The notes beneath the pieces were generated by a model. It saw nothing but the letters and a program-made list of their open reading frames with translations. It was not told where the DNA came from and did not search any database. Both the position numbers and the translations under genes were made by a program. From NCBI GenBank assembly GCA_020746995.1, contig JAGPXD010000002.1, forward strand, positions 7,006,001 through 7,070,000: a DNA stretch of 64,000 bases. The letters run 5' to 3'. Positions 11,606 through 21,535 of this stretch are shown piece after piece. How positions within the stretch are numbered: the first letter of the stretch is position 1; every line of letters begins with the position of its first letter. Source of the DNA: Plectosphaerella cucumerina (taxonomy: Eukaryota > Ascomycota > Sordariomycetes > Glomerellales > Plectosphaerellaceae).

Positions 11606-12519
11606 ATGTCTCTTTCCAACAACCTCATCAGCCGCGTGGCCGCCAAGCAGGTGTGCCGGGTAAGTTTACACATTAGGTATACCCCGGAGTTCATCTGACC
11701 ACGATTTGTCCCTAGGCCTTCGGCATCAGGCTCGTCACCAACCCTGATGTGGTCCAGCTGGCTTACAACGGCGGCTTCGACGCCCTCTTCATCGACCTGG
11801 AGCACTCTGGTCTCTCTCTGTACGACGCAGGACAGCACTGCTCGGCAGCACTGCGGTTAGGCATCACTCCCTTTGTCAGGGTGCCCTATCGGTGCGGCTT
11901 CGGCTTCGTCCAGCGGGTTCTCGACGGCGGCGCCATGGGCGTCGTATTCCCTCACATCCACAATGAAGGTGTGTGGTCGGCATGGCCCTATGATTAGCTA
12001 AGAGACACTGACAGTGTGCTTGCAGACGATGCCCGCGCGGCCGTGTCCATCTCCAAGTATCCGCCCCAGGGCGTGCGGTCCATGACGGGCCAGCTCCCTC
12101 TCTTCGGCTTGAGGCCGACACCCGTCGCCACTATCGTCAGCGAGACCAACGCAAAAGCCTCGAGCGTGATCCTCATGATCGAGACGCGCGAGAGCGTCGA
12201 AAAGGTCGATCAGATCGCGGCGGTGGACGGTGTGGACGTCCTGCTTATCGGCTCGAACGATCTTGCAGTCGAGCTCGGCGTGGCGGGCCAGTTTACGAGC
12301 GGCGAATTCCGCGGAGCCCTTGAGAGGGTGAGCGCGGCGTGCAGGAAGCACGGCAAGGTGTTTGGCATCGCGGGTGTGTATGATGCACCTGAGCTGCAGG
12401 GTTGGGCGCTCAACGAGCTTGGTGCGAGGTTCATCCTGGGGCAGCAGGACTCGGGGCTGCTGGCGGGAGGCGCGAAGAAGTGTGTCGAAGCACTGGATGC
12501 GGTGGTTTCCAAGTCTTAG
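11606..12519 (+). CDS. HpcH/HpaI family aldolase (class II, metal-dependent)
   Basis: Three exons (11606-11659, 11716-11968, 12026-12519) separated by introns of 56 and 57 nt encode 266 residues. The protein fits the HpcH/HpaI aldolase / citrate lyase beta family, which cleaves 2-keto-3-deoxy or 4-hydroxy-2-keto acids to pyruvate or a related acid plus an aldehyde. Visible family marks are FIDLEHSGLS near the start of the barrel, FVRVP with the substrate-binding arginine, and the metal ligands in LMIETRES (E155) and LLIGSNDLA (D181). No targeting signal is seen, so it is probably cytosolic. It is next to a hydroxyacid dehydrogenase and an organic-anion-type transporter, consistent with catabolism of a sugar acid or similar carboxylate (inference). 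It ends 40 bp before the end of the converging regulator gene. Confidence 0.92.
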
Positions 12520-12559
12520 AGCTAGACGGGCTCTCAAAATGATTTTTTGCGGGATAGAA

Positions 12560-14536
12560 TCATGCTGAATTTATTCTTGACAATATGGCCTCTGCGAGCT
12601 GTCGAAGATGCAATGGGCCGATGCCAGCAATGGCCAACCCGACCTCAGCGACGTCGTCGACGGTTGCCGAGAGGAGCCATTTATCCACAGATTGACGCAG
12701 CTTGTCGAAGATGATGAGATACTCGTGAAGGCGCGGGAACTGTCGGCCGACGATCTCGAGCTTTCTACAGGCCAAGTCGAGAATCTCTCTGGGCTCGCTA
12801 TAAGAGTTGAGGGCACTGCCGCCTTGGACGAGGGACGGCGAGTAAGCGGGCGCTGAAAAAGAGGATGTCGCTGAAGGCGAGACGACGACATGGTAGAGGC
12901 AAGTCAGGCCCATGGACAAGGCGCTGTAGCCGGTGAGAAAGGAAAGGTAGGGCCGTTTGACCATCCGAGCGCGGTCGAGGCTTCGGGCGACGGCCCGGCA
13001 GGTCGCGAAGTGGTTGATATCACGCATGCGGAGCTGCTCCAAGGCGATGACATCCGGGGACGACGCAGGCGGCACCACCACGATGTCGCGGATGGCGATC
13101 CTCAGCAGCAGGGTCCTGTACAGGGAGGTGTGATAGGCGTGAATGTCTGCGACTGACGGGTCGCTCTGAGCAGGCGACGTGGCTCGCCAGTATAGTGCCT
13201 GACCGTGGAGGCGCTCGGTTGTCTTCGCAGGCAGCGACTCATCCACCGCCTTGGAGAGAAGAACAGCATAGCGGAAGAGGTGGACGTAGGCCATCTCCCT
13301 AGGCCCTTCCCCCTGAGGAAGGGGCACGGTGATATCCCTATCGTCGATGGAGTAAGGCCTCCCGAGAGCAGCGCAGATAAGACGATCAAGGAGGTAGCAT
13401 CCCCAGAACGCCCATCGGCGCTGCTGTACCTCCGTAGGGGAAAGGGACTCGGTATGGTCATCTCGGTGGTAGCCGAGGGCGACGCACTTGTTCATGGCAA
13501 ACCCGACAAGATGCCAGGCCGAACCGGCAGTGGAGCAGTGGATGGCCATGACGGTAAGGAGGTGTAGGCACTGAATGACGTCGACGCCGTCCTCCATTCG
13601 AAACACACGGTCCAGGAGGGCAAGACACTTTGTGAGCAGATGTGCGGAGACCCAGGAACCCTGAGAGACGGGGTAAGCGTCGCTAACCAGCGGTACGATG
13701 GCGACGACAAGATAGGCCATGAAGATGTGCGCTGGGTCGCGGGCAAGGGCGCGGGCATACCCCGCCTCGGAGGAGATGGCTTCGATGCCGGCACGGACCT
13801 TGGCGACGGGAAGGCGGGGGAAGCGGAAGTCGACGACGTCTAGGTAGGCTTGGAGGACGCCCAGGGCCTCGTCGCGGGGGATGTGCAGGGGCCGGGCGCC
13901 GCCCGAGGGGTGGCGGATGTGTTGCGAGATGCCCTCCCAGAGGGGGCTGCCGCGGGTTGTGGCCTCGGGATCGCCGCCGAAGGTCTCGGTGACGCCGGCG
14001 ACGAGGGAGGGGGTGGAGAGGTGTCTGAGGAACTCGCCTGCGCGACTGCGCGGCTCCGCGACGGCAGAGAGGGTGAGTGTTGTTGCCAGGTGCTGTTGTG
14101 TATCTCCTGGTTCGACCGGGGGTTCGTCGGTGATGGAAGGCCCTAGAGTGGCCTGAGTCTGAGCTGTCTGCTTCTCTAGGGCGGCGATGCGCTCCAGCAA
14201 GGTCGTCACTGCGCCCTTGCGGGTGACCTCTCGATTCGTCTTGCCTTGGGCCAGGACGACGTCGGCTTCGCGCTCGGAGCTCTCGCAGGTTGAGCCCGAG
14301 GTCCGGCAGGGCGTGCATGACGGCAGCAGTTTGTCGCAGCGTTGCTTGCGGCGGGTGCATCGCTCGCATGAGAGGAGTCTGTGCTCTACCATCGGGTGTA
14401 GGGCGAGGATATCGTCTCGGGATGCTGGATTCTTCGGAGGTTGTGCGAGGACGACGGCCTTTGAATGCGGAAACCCGGCTTCGGACGGCGCGCGAGGGTG
14501 CTCTCGCCGATTGCCCGATGGAGGCGGGGCCGCCAA
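12560..14536 (-). CDS. Zn2Cys6 fungal-specific transcription factor
   Basis: A single open frame of 658 residues. The zinc cluster lies at C57, C60, C67, C74, C77 and C84 with the spacing CX2CX6CX6CX2CX6C and the usual basic TRRKQR between the first ligands. It is followed by a leucine-rich coiled segment (VTTLLERIAALEKQ) that could dimerise. The fungal_trans domain covers roughly residues 210-480, with KCVALGYHRDD and the W-FWGCYLLDRLICAALGRPYSIDDRDI signature. It is divergent from the MFS transporter (236 bp between start codons) and convergent with the aldolase, so it is a good candidate for the local regulator of both. An intron cannot be excluded, but the frame reads through cleanly. Confidence 0.9.
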   Translation of the reverse strand: MAAPPPSGNRREHPRAPSEAGFPHSKAVVLAQPPKNPASRDDILALHPMVEHRLLSCERCTRRKQRCDKLLPSCTPCRTSGSTCESSEREADVVLAQGKTNREVTRKGAVTTLLERIAALEKQTAQTQATLGPSITDEPPVEPGDTQQHLATTLTLSAVAEPRSRAGEFLRHLSTPSLVAGVTETFGGDPEATTRGSPLWEGISQHIRHPSGGARPLHIPRDEALGVLQAYLDVVDFRFPRLPVAKVRAGIEAISSEAGYARALARDPAHIFMAYLVVAIVPLVSDAYPVSQGSWVSAHLLTKCLALLDRVFRMEDGVDVIQCLHLLTVMAIHCSTAGSAWHLVGFAMNKCVALGYHRDDHTESLSPTEVQQRRWAFWGCYLLDRLICAALGRPYSIDDRDITVPLPQGEGPREMAYVHLFRYAVLLSKAVDESLPAKTTERLHGQALYWRATSPAQSDPSVADIHAYHTSLYRTLLLRIAIRDIVVVPPASSPDVIALEQLRMRDINHFATCRAVARSLDRARMVKRPYLSFLTGYSALSMGLTCLYHVVVSPSATSSFSAPAYSPSLVQGGSALNSYSEPREILDLACRKLEIVGRQFPRLHEYLIIFDKLRQSVDKWLLSATVDDVAEVGLAIAGIGPLHLRQLAEAILSRINSA

Positions 14537-14686
14537 CTAGTTGACTCCTAGCGGGGGATCTTTTGGGGGGGACGTTCCCCGGAAATCAAGACTCTGGAGA
14601 AAAAATGAGTTCCGGTTGGGTTTCTGGGGTTGAGGAGTTCCCCAGACTCGGCCGGAAGAGTGAAGCCGTCAATGGAAGACACCTTC

Positions 14687-14692
14687 TATAAG
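14687..14692 (+). promoter_or_regulatory. TATA-like box of MFS transporter gene
   Basis: TATAAG lies 86 bp before the transporter start codon, at the spacing expected of a fungal core promoter. The region between it and the divergent regulator gene is short, so most control sites should lie within about 150 bp upstream of it. Confidence 0.5.
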
Positions 14693-14772
14693 AGACGCAG
14701 CCAAATCCATTGTTTGTTCGGCCTTTCTCTTTCTGCCACTGCATTCAAGTTATCCCTCCTCGAACTACAGCC

Positions 14773-16410
14773 ATGACATCCCCCAGCAACGATCAACGTG
14801 AGAACTCGCCCACTGGCAGTGCGGCGCCCTCCGTCTTGGGGAACGAGAAGATGGACGTCTTGCACATCAACGACAAGATGGACCTTGAAGTTGCCGACCA
14901 GGAGCTTCCCAGCGTCCTGGCACCAATAGAGGCCCTTGGCATCGAGGACTGGAGGACTCTTGAGAAGAAGATCGTCCGGAGACTCGACCTCACCCTGATG
15001 CCCTGTCTCTGGGTATGTTGCCTTTTCCCTTCCCTCATGTCTCCATCTACTAACATTCTACAGGTCTTGTACATTTTCAACTACCTCGACCGAGCCTCCA
15101 TCGCGTGAGTTCCCTTACGCACACCCCCACGACCACCACTAACTCCCCCCAGCCAAGCCCGCATCAGCTCCCTCGACGCAGACCTCGGCCTCGAAGGCTC
15201 CGAGTTCGGCACAGCCGTGTCGATCCTCTTTGTCGGCTACATCCTCGGCCAGGTCCCCTCCAACATGATCATCACCCTCGTCCGCCCGAGCCTCTACCTC
15301 CCCAGTTGCGCGCTCATATGGTCGGGCGTCTCAGCCGCCACCGCCGGCGTCACAAGCTATCAAGGACTGGTCGTCGTCCGCTTCTTCCTCGGCGTTGTAG
15401 AGGCCCCTCTGTTCCCCGGCGCCATGTACATTATGTCCTGCTGGTACACCCGGCGCGAGCTCGCCCTACGTGTCGCCATCCTTTTTACCGGCCTAACCCT
15501 GGCTCAAGCCTTCTCAGGGCTTATCGCCGCTGCCGTCTTCGCCACCCTCGAACAGTCCCACGGTCTCGCGGGGTGGCAGTGGCTATTCATCATCCTCGCA
15601 GTCGTCGGGGCCGGCTTTGCGGTGCTGAGCATGTTCCTTCTACCCGACTATCCGCACTCAACATCGGGAAGCGCGCAGTGGAGCATGACGGAGGACATGC
15701 GCCGTCTCGCAGCAGCACGCATTGTCGCCGACCGCGTCTCCGTCACGGAAGCCAAGACGGGAGTGTGGCACGGCCTCCGCCTCTGCCTGACAGATTACAA
15801 GACGTGGATCCTCGTCGTGTGCAACATCGCCATCTCAGCTGCTTACGGCTTCTCCAACTTCTTCCCCGCCATCGTTCGCGGCTTCGGCTTCGAGTCCCGT
15901 ACAACGACGCTCCTCCTGACAGCGCCGCCCTACGTCTTCGCCGCGGTAGGCGGCCTCATCAACTCGTGGCACTCAGACAAGACCAGGGAGCGCGGGTACC
16001 ACTACTCCGCACCCATTGTCGTTGGTCTCGGGGGGTACGTCATCTGTCTGGCTACGAACAACGTGGCGGCGAGGTACACTGCGTCGTTCATGTATGTCGG
16101 GGGCATGTTCATCGCCTACCCGCTTCTGCACACGTGGACGGCCATGACGCTAAGTCGCACGCCGGAGCAGAAGGCGGCGTCGATTGCAGTTGTCAATGTA
16201 CTCGGGCAGATTGGCAACCTGACGGCGCCGTTTTTCTTCAAGGCGAGCGATGAGCCGAGGTATCGGCTGGCTTTCATCATGATGATTGTAATGGGGGGAC
16301 TGTCGATTGCTATGGCTATGCTGCTTAAGTTTTGCCTGCGTCGGGCCAACAGGAAGTTGCTGGCTCGCGCTAGGGAGACGAACACGGCGTACAACCCGTA
16401 CGGTCTGTAG
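14773..16410 (+). CDS. MFS transporter, anion:cation symporter (Dal5/Tna1-like) family
   Basis: Three exons (14773-15012, 15064-15104, 15153-16410) joined across introns of 51 and 48 nt give 512 residues. The first about 75 residues form a hydrophilic cytoplasmic leader ending in EKKIVRRLDLTLMPCLW, a hallmark of the ACS family that transports organic anions such as nicotinate, allantoate, pantothenate and sugar acids. The first helix carries YIFNYLDRASIAQAR, and helix 4 carries RFFLGVVEAPLFPGAMYIMSCWYTRRE. About twelve membrane segments are visible. The tail ends in NTAYNPYGL. The small 41-nt middle exon encodes part of helix 1. With the adjacent dehydrogenase and aldolase it plausibly imports the carboxylate that they degrade (inference). 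Confidence 0.92.
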
Positions 16411-18175
16411 GGCGCAACAACAGTGCAGATTTGGCAGGAAGTCGTTGTTGGGTGCGAGAGATGGTGGGACAGTAGGCAGGTTCTAGTTGAGAAGATATTA
16501 GCACGAGTTACGACGGCGAAACAACAACAAGATGTCCTGAAGTCGGATCAGAAGTCTTAAAATGAGTCCAGATTTTGATTTGTACGACAGCAAGGCGGTG
16601 ATCAGAAAAGGTACGTCTCTGTGCCTCCAGATCCCGAGAGCCAGAATATGGAAAGAAACGTTAGCAAACTGGGCAGTAAGTTGTCTGGAACAAGACAGCA
16701 CCCGACAGAGAACAGACAATACGAGCTGATACAAGTGGAGAGGCAGAAAAAGGGGTAACGCCGGAGTTAAGACCATGTCAAGAAGCCGGCAACTGAAGAC
16801 GACTGGCAACAACAACCGAGACGCCGCGCGGTTCGCCACCTTCCATCAGCAACCAAAGACCATTCCAGGCTCAGGGGTAAACAAGAGACTAGTCAGGAGC
16901 GGGAAGATGCATCCGGATTCAATCTTGGCACACTACTGCAGGACGGGCAGGCAGAGCGCTGTGGAAGACCCGTCGTTGGCTAGTCCTGCGTCGGCGAAGG
17001 AAGCATGGCGGAAGTATGGCGCAGGGCCGAGATGTCAAGACGGATTGCTCCGTGCTGCAGGTGTGTGTGCCTTGCGTCAGGTTAGATGACTCTGGAGAGG
17101 ACTGGTGACATCCGATATCGATGCTGATGTTGAGATAGCCGCGCCAATGCCAGATCAGATGCCCTCGGATCGACCGTGTTTAGGACATCCCGTTGTCCGT
17201 GTTGCAGTCCGATTGAGGTACCTTAACATCACGAAGGCTGTTTACCGCCCCTAAGCATCATCTCGGCGATAGCTTCGAGCCTTCTCGATCATCGAAGGCA
17301 AGCTTCAGGACAGACATACAGATCAGGCAAGAACATGTCATCGGCGACATGCCTCCCCGGCACCCAAACGCTTGTTCTCCTGCGGGTGAGATCCTCCCAA
17401 AAGCCGCATCCGCGGGGGCCGACGGGAGACCGAAGCAGTCGGCGCAGAGACCTCGGACAAACCCCCCATCGAGACTGCAAGCCACAATGCTCAAGCCTGC
17501 AGTACGCAGAGTCAGACAGGCCAGCTAGCGCCAACCTGCAATCAAACCAGGGCTCTTGGCAGCGGAGTGCCACCCGCCCAGCGACGATATCGGACCAGGC
17601 GGTGGTGGCAGCGGTGGGGGCCAACGGGGAAGAGGAACAAGTCGGGAGGCCAGACCGGCGCCGGCAAGAGGGAAAAAACAGGACGAGCAAGGGTCTGGCA
17701 AGGACCGAACCCTGGCCCCGTGGTAGGCCGGTTCCTGCAGCTCTGTCACGGTACGAGGTGGATCGTCGGCGGCCCCTCTTTCGACACCTCGCCAGCAAAT
17801 TATCTGATGATCTGATTAGATTAGATGCATCGCGCCCATCTGATTAGCCTCAAGCGGACAGGGGCCCTCGTCGCTATTGGCTTGGCGTAGCACGATTCCA
17901 GCCTGAGCCAACTTGAGCCAAGGTCCCATCCCCCATCCTCTTTCCTACCGTATGTCCCCCACTGGCCGAACATCCCGGTCATCGTCAACAGTGGACGCGG
18001 CGGTTATAGAAAATGGGCGACCGTTCCCAGTTCCCGCCCTTCTTTCTTCTCCCCCTCCTCCTCACCTCCCTCCTCACCCACCACCACCCTCGTTACCCGG
18101 CTTAAGCACTTCTCCCATCTTGTCCCAACAGTTGCACTCGCTTCAACTCCCCCTTCAACGACAATAATAATCAAG
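16411..18175. other. Intergenic region, no gene seen
   Basis: About 1.8 kb without a supportable gene. It holds the 3' flank of the transporter and the long upstream region of the GPI-type protein gene. Near the latter, at 17800-17840, there is a cluster of GATA/CTGATTA elements, including one exact ATCWGATAA-type site. Confidence 0.6.
17800..17808 (-). promoter_or_regulatory. GATA iron-regulator consensus (ATCWGATAA)
   Basis: The plus strand reads TTATCTGAT, the reverse of ATCAGATAA, an exact match to the extended site bound by SreA/Fep1-type iron GATA repressors. It lies about 370 bp upstream of the GPI-type protein gene. It is followed directly by further CTGATTAGATTAGAT repeats, so the match may partly reflect simple sequence. 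Confidence 0.4.
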
Positions 18176-18987
18176 ATGCGCTCCTTCGCCACCTTCGCTG
18201 TCCTCTCCTCCGCCGTCGGCCTCGCTGCCGCCGGCGTCGAGCGCCGCTGGGCTTACCCCGAGTCCTTCCTGGCCGCCCGCCAGGTCTCCGACCCCGAGCC
18301 CGGCACCCCCCGCTACGCCTGCCACGAGAACTGCGGTAAGCTCGATTCATTCATGCCTGCCCCGTCTTCTGTGCCGAGACTAATTCCTGACTGCCAGGCC
18401 TCGCCATCTCTGTCGCCCGCGAAGTCGACGACCACTGCTCCGATGCCGAGTGGAACCAGAGGTACGGCTCGTGCCTTGAGTGCGCCAACACCTTTGGCAT
18501 CTGGATCTACTACGGCCGCTCCGTCACCGCTGCCGCCGGCGAGTGCGGTCTGACCCCCGAGCCCTCCGTCAGTGGCTGGGAGGCCGCTGCCCCCTCTACC
18601 TCCGCCGCCGCCGTTGTCACCACCTCTTCTCCCGCCGCTCAGGCTCCTACCACCAGCGCCCCCGCTGCCCAGGAGCCTGCCACCACCTCTGCCGCCGCCG
18701 CTGTCACCACCTCGGCCGGCGCCGTCACTCCTCCCCAGGAGTCCGCCGTTGAGTCTGCCGTTGAGTCCGCTGTCGAGTCGGCCTACCCCGTCCCCGGACA
18801 GAGCACCACCCTGTCCCAGGTCGTCTCTGCCGCTTCTTCCGCTGCCGCCGCCTCTTCTGCCGCTCCCTCCGCCTCCGGCAACTCCACCGTCGTTCCCGAG
18901 CCCACCCACCTCCCCTCCGCCGCCGGCAACGTCGCTGCCTCGTTCGGCCTGGCCGGTGTCGCCGCCTTCCTTGCTCTTGCCCTCTAA
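18176..18987 (+). CDS. GPI-anchor-type secreted protein with Cys-rich N-domain
   Basis: Two exons (18176-18335 and 18398-18987, 62-nt intron) encode 249 residues. A signal peptide (about residues 1-20, MRSFATFAVLSSAVGLAAAG) leads into a compact cysteine-containing domain of about 75 residues (YACHENCG, DDHC, GSCLECANTFGIWIYYG, GECG), then about 120 residues almost wholly of serine, threonine, alanine and proline, including a triple AVES repeat. A final hydrophobic stretch (VAASFGLAGVAAFLALAL) after a small-residue site is typical of GPI attachment. I recognise the architecture, common in ascomycete cell-wall proteins, but not a named function. The Ser/Thr region is probably heavily O-mannosylated. 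Confidence 0.85.
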
Positions 18988-19533
18988 GCGGGTCTCTGCA
19001 TATGCTCTTCTCGCGACGGGTCCTCTGGCCCTGTATGACAATCTGATGTCAACGCTTAATCTACGAGGTGCCCCTCGGGGTATCTGAGATAGGCTTAATG
19101 TTTAAGATGTTGGGTGTTTCAATAGAGTAATCAATGCGGCTTCAGCCTGGTTCTCATGTATAAACGTGCTGTGGCTGTGTCTTGTCTATGTTTAAGTGAG
19201 AAACAAAGCCAGGTGCTGGCTCCACTGTTTAAGCACAGGTGATTGGAATAAGCATAAACTCCCCCAAAAGAGGCTAAAGCTGAGGCTCATCACTCATGTC
19301 TCGACGACTTTCCGCCTTATTCTGCCAACGACTGGAAATAATGCCTGATACTAAGCAGGTGGGCGCCAGAATATGGTTGTGTGTGTGAGTGTCTGGCCCT
19401 TCCCTTGACCACCTGGGCACCTTTTGCGACATCGACTGCCTAAGCCAGCCTATTCCGAGCAAGGTAGGGGCTTCGATATGAAAGTTAAACAACTTGAATT
19501 CAATATGCTCGCAATGAACCAAACACCATCACC
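18988..19533. other. Convergent 3' intergenic region
   Basis: This spacer of about 550 bp lies between two genes ending towards each other, and I see no gene. It is more AT-rich than the flanking coding DNA, as expected for 3' untranslated sequence. Confidence 0.6.
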
Positions 19534-21316
19534 CTACTCCTGCGTCCCATCCAGCACCCACTCCTTCTTATCATAGCTCGCAGGCCAAACCCCGTTCTTT
19601 CCCGGCGCGATAATACCATTCGGATCCAGCGCGTTCTTGACCGACTCGTTGAACTTCATCAGCGCATTGTCGTTCCAGCTGAAAGCCCCGGCGACAGGGT
19701 CCATGAGCGCAGTGTGCGACCGGAACTGGCCCCAGCCGTGCGCCGCAGCGTCCTCGATGAGACGGTGCGCTAGCTGTCGCAGCCGGCGGCGCTCGTCGGC
19801 GTCGTCCAGACGGTACGGGATGCCGATGACGTGGTCTGGAAAGATGTTAGTAGGCTAATTTATCAAGGACAAATGGAAGAAGACTCACGAAGTTCGCGCA
19901 TGCCGACGGCAAAAGCACCAAGGTAGTCGAACCCGTACTCGGTGATCAGAGCCTTGGCCACCTCGTGCTGCTTGGTCGCATCTTCACCCGTGACCTTGGA
20001 AACAGGTGCCCACAGGAGCTGTCCGCCGTTGGGAAGCCAGCTGCTTTATGTCAGATGCATTTCTTCAAAATGGGGATCTCAACTCACTTCAGACACCTCA
20101 GCTCCTCGGTCGTCGGGATACCCTGCATCAGCGACACACGCGCCCGCAGCGGGCTATCCTCGTGCCTATCCTCGGGCAGGAAGAAGCGCGACCCAGGGAT
20201 GGAGAGGAACTCCTTCTTGATGACGCTCAGCAAGATATCGCGCACCGGCTTGGGTCCGTACGCGGCGCCGATGAGCTGCCACCTTCCCATGTCGAGCTTC
20301 TTGGCGATGGCGTCGACCTCGTCTTCCGAGAAGGGGCCTTCCTTGTCGGTGTACTTTGACTTTGGCCCGCAGTGCGCCGCGTTGAGGAGGGTGTGTCGCA
20401 CGACGGGGACGTTCTGCAGGACCATCTGCAGGCGCAGGGGCCGGATGATGTCGATGATGCGGGGGAGGTCCGAGTCGTTCTCAAAGGTGATCTCGTAGGG
20501 CTGGTAGCCGCCCGGGTTGGGCATGAGCCACATGCCGATCTTGGTCACGATGCCCAGGTTGCTCTGGGAGAAGAGGCCGTCGTTGTAGGGTCCGTAGCCC
20601 TGGTTGAAGAGCTGCCAGGTCTCGCTGCCGGGCTGCTCGTCAGGGCGCAGGTTGGGGTCGGCTTTCGGGTTGGGCACGCCGCCCATGCCGGTGCGTACAA
20701 GCTGGCCGTTGGGCAGGACGACTTCCATGCCGCAGTGGACGCCCCAGTGGTCGCCGTAGGGGGTGGCGCCGACGCCGCGCTCGACGGCGTTGCCGAGGAC
20801 GGAGCCGTTACCGACGGGCACTGAAAGCCAGAGGTGCTTCTTGAGGTCGTTCTTCTCGAGGTAGTCGTGCAGATCCATGAAGCTGACGCCAGGCTCGAGC
20901 AGGGCGTAGGCACCCTCGACGTTGACCTCAAGGATGCGGTTCATGTGGTGACCAAGGTCCAAGATGATGGAGCCGGGAACGCGGGGGGAGGCGCCACCAT
21001 AGCCGAAGTTGCGGCCGAGGGAGATGGGCCAGAGGGGCATGACGACGTCGTTGCAGAGGCCGACGAGGGCTTGGACGTCGGGGACGTGGCGGGGGGTGAC
21101 GACGGCGGAGGCGAGGAGCTTCTCGCGGTCGTAGATGGGGAAGTGGTCGTGGGACTTGGGCTGGTTCAGGTAGCCCTCGCCCTCCAGGGGCTGGTCCTTT
21201 GCCACAACTCTGACATTCTCCTCGCCGCAGATTGCGCGGGCGCGGGCGACGAAGTCGTGGAACTTCTCGAGGGTGAAGTTTGGCGGGAGTGCGCGGGGCT
21301 CTGGCGCGGGGGACAT
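19534..21316 (-). CDS. Vanillyl-alcohol oxidase-like FAD-dependent oxidoreductase, divergent active site
   Basis: Three exons (21316-20088, 20040-19889, 19835-19534; introns 47 and 53 nt) give exactly 560 residues, the length of Penicillium vanillyl-alcohol oxidase (VAO). The FAD-binding PP-loop region shows SLGRNFGYGGASPRVPGS and ERGVGATPYGDHWGVHCGMEV. The C-terminal substrate domain ends in NALDPNGIIAPGKNGVWP. VAO oxidises para-substituted phenols. Compared with the VAO sequence as I remember it, R393, E405, H461 and R499 match Arg398, Glu410, His466 and Arg504. The covalent FAD ligand His422 is replaced by Q417 (LPNGGQLLW), Tyr503 by F498 (GWGQFRSH), and the loop that carries Asp170 is altered (VPVGNGSV). 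It is therefore probably a non-covalent flavoprotein with changed chemistry or substrate. No secretion signal is seen. Confidence 0.9.
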
Positions 21317-21529
21317 GGTTGCTGTGGTGGCGAGGGGATGTCTGCGGGGGGTATGTTGGTGAACAGGCTCGGGAGCCGCTTGATGGGGCTCGGTGACGGG
21401 CGGAGGGGGAACGGTCTGGCGACTGTCGATGATGGGCTTGCGAGGGGAGGAGTGTGGAGGTGGTATTGTTCTGATTCTGGTGTGTGAGGGCGCTGAGGAG
21501 AAGCTGAACGGCGGCCTGGCTCATCCATC

Positions 21530-21535
21530 TTTATA
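21530..21535 (-). promoter_or_regulatory. TATA-like box upstream of VAO-like gene
   Basis: On the minus strand TATAAA occurs about 215 bp before the start codon of the VAO-like gene. This would give a 5' leader of roughly 180 nt. No other core element was found closer to the start. Confidence 0.4.

Noticed and set aside
13850..14146. Plus-strand frames inside the second Zn2Cys6 gene
   Set aside because: Antisense shadows; the minus-strand frame has a clear zinc cluster and regulatory domain.
18313..19041. Minus-strand glycine-rich frame of 242 residues
   Set aside because: It is the reverse of the Ser/Ala/Pro-rich coding sequence of the GPI-type protein gene, which turns such codons into glycine and arginine.
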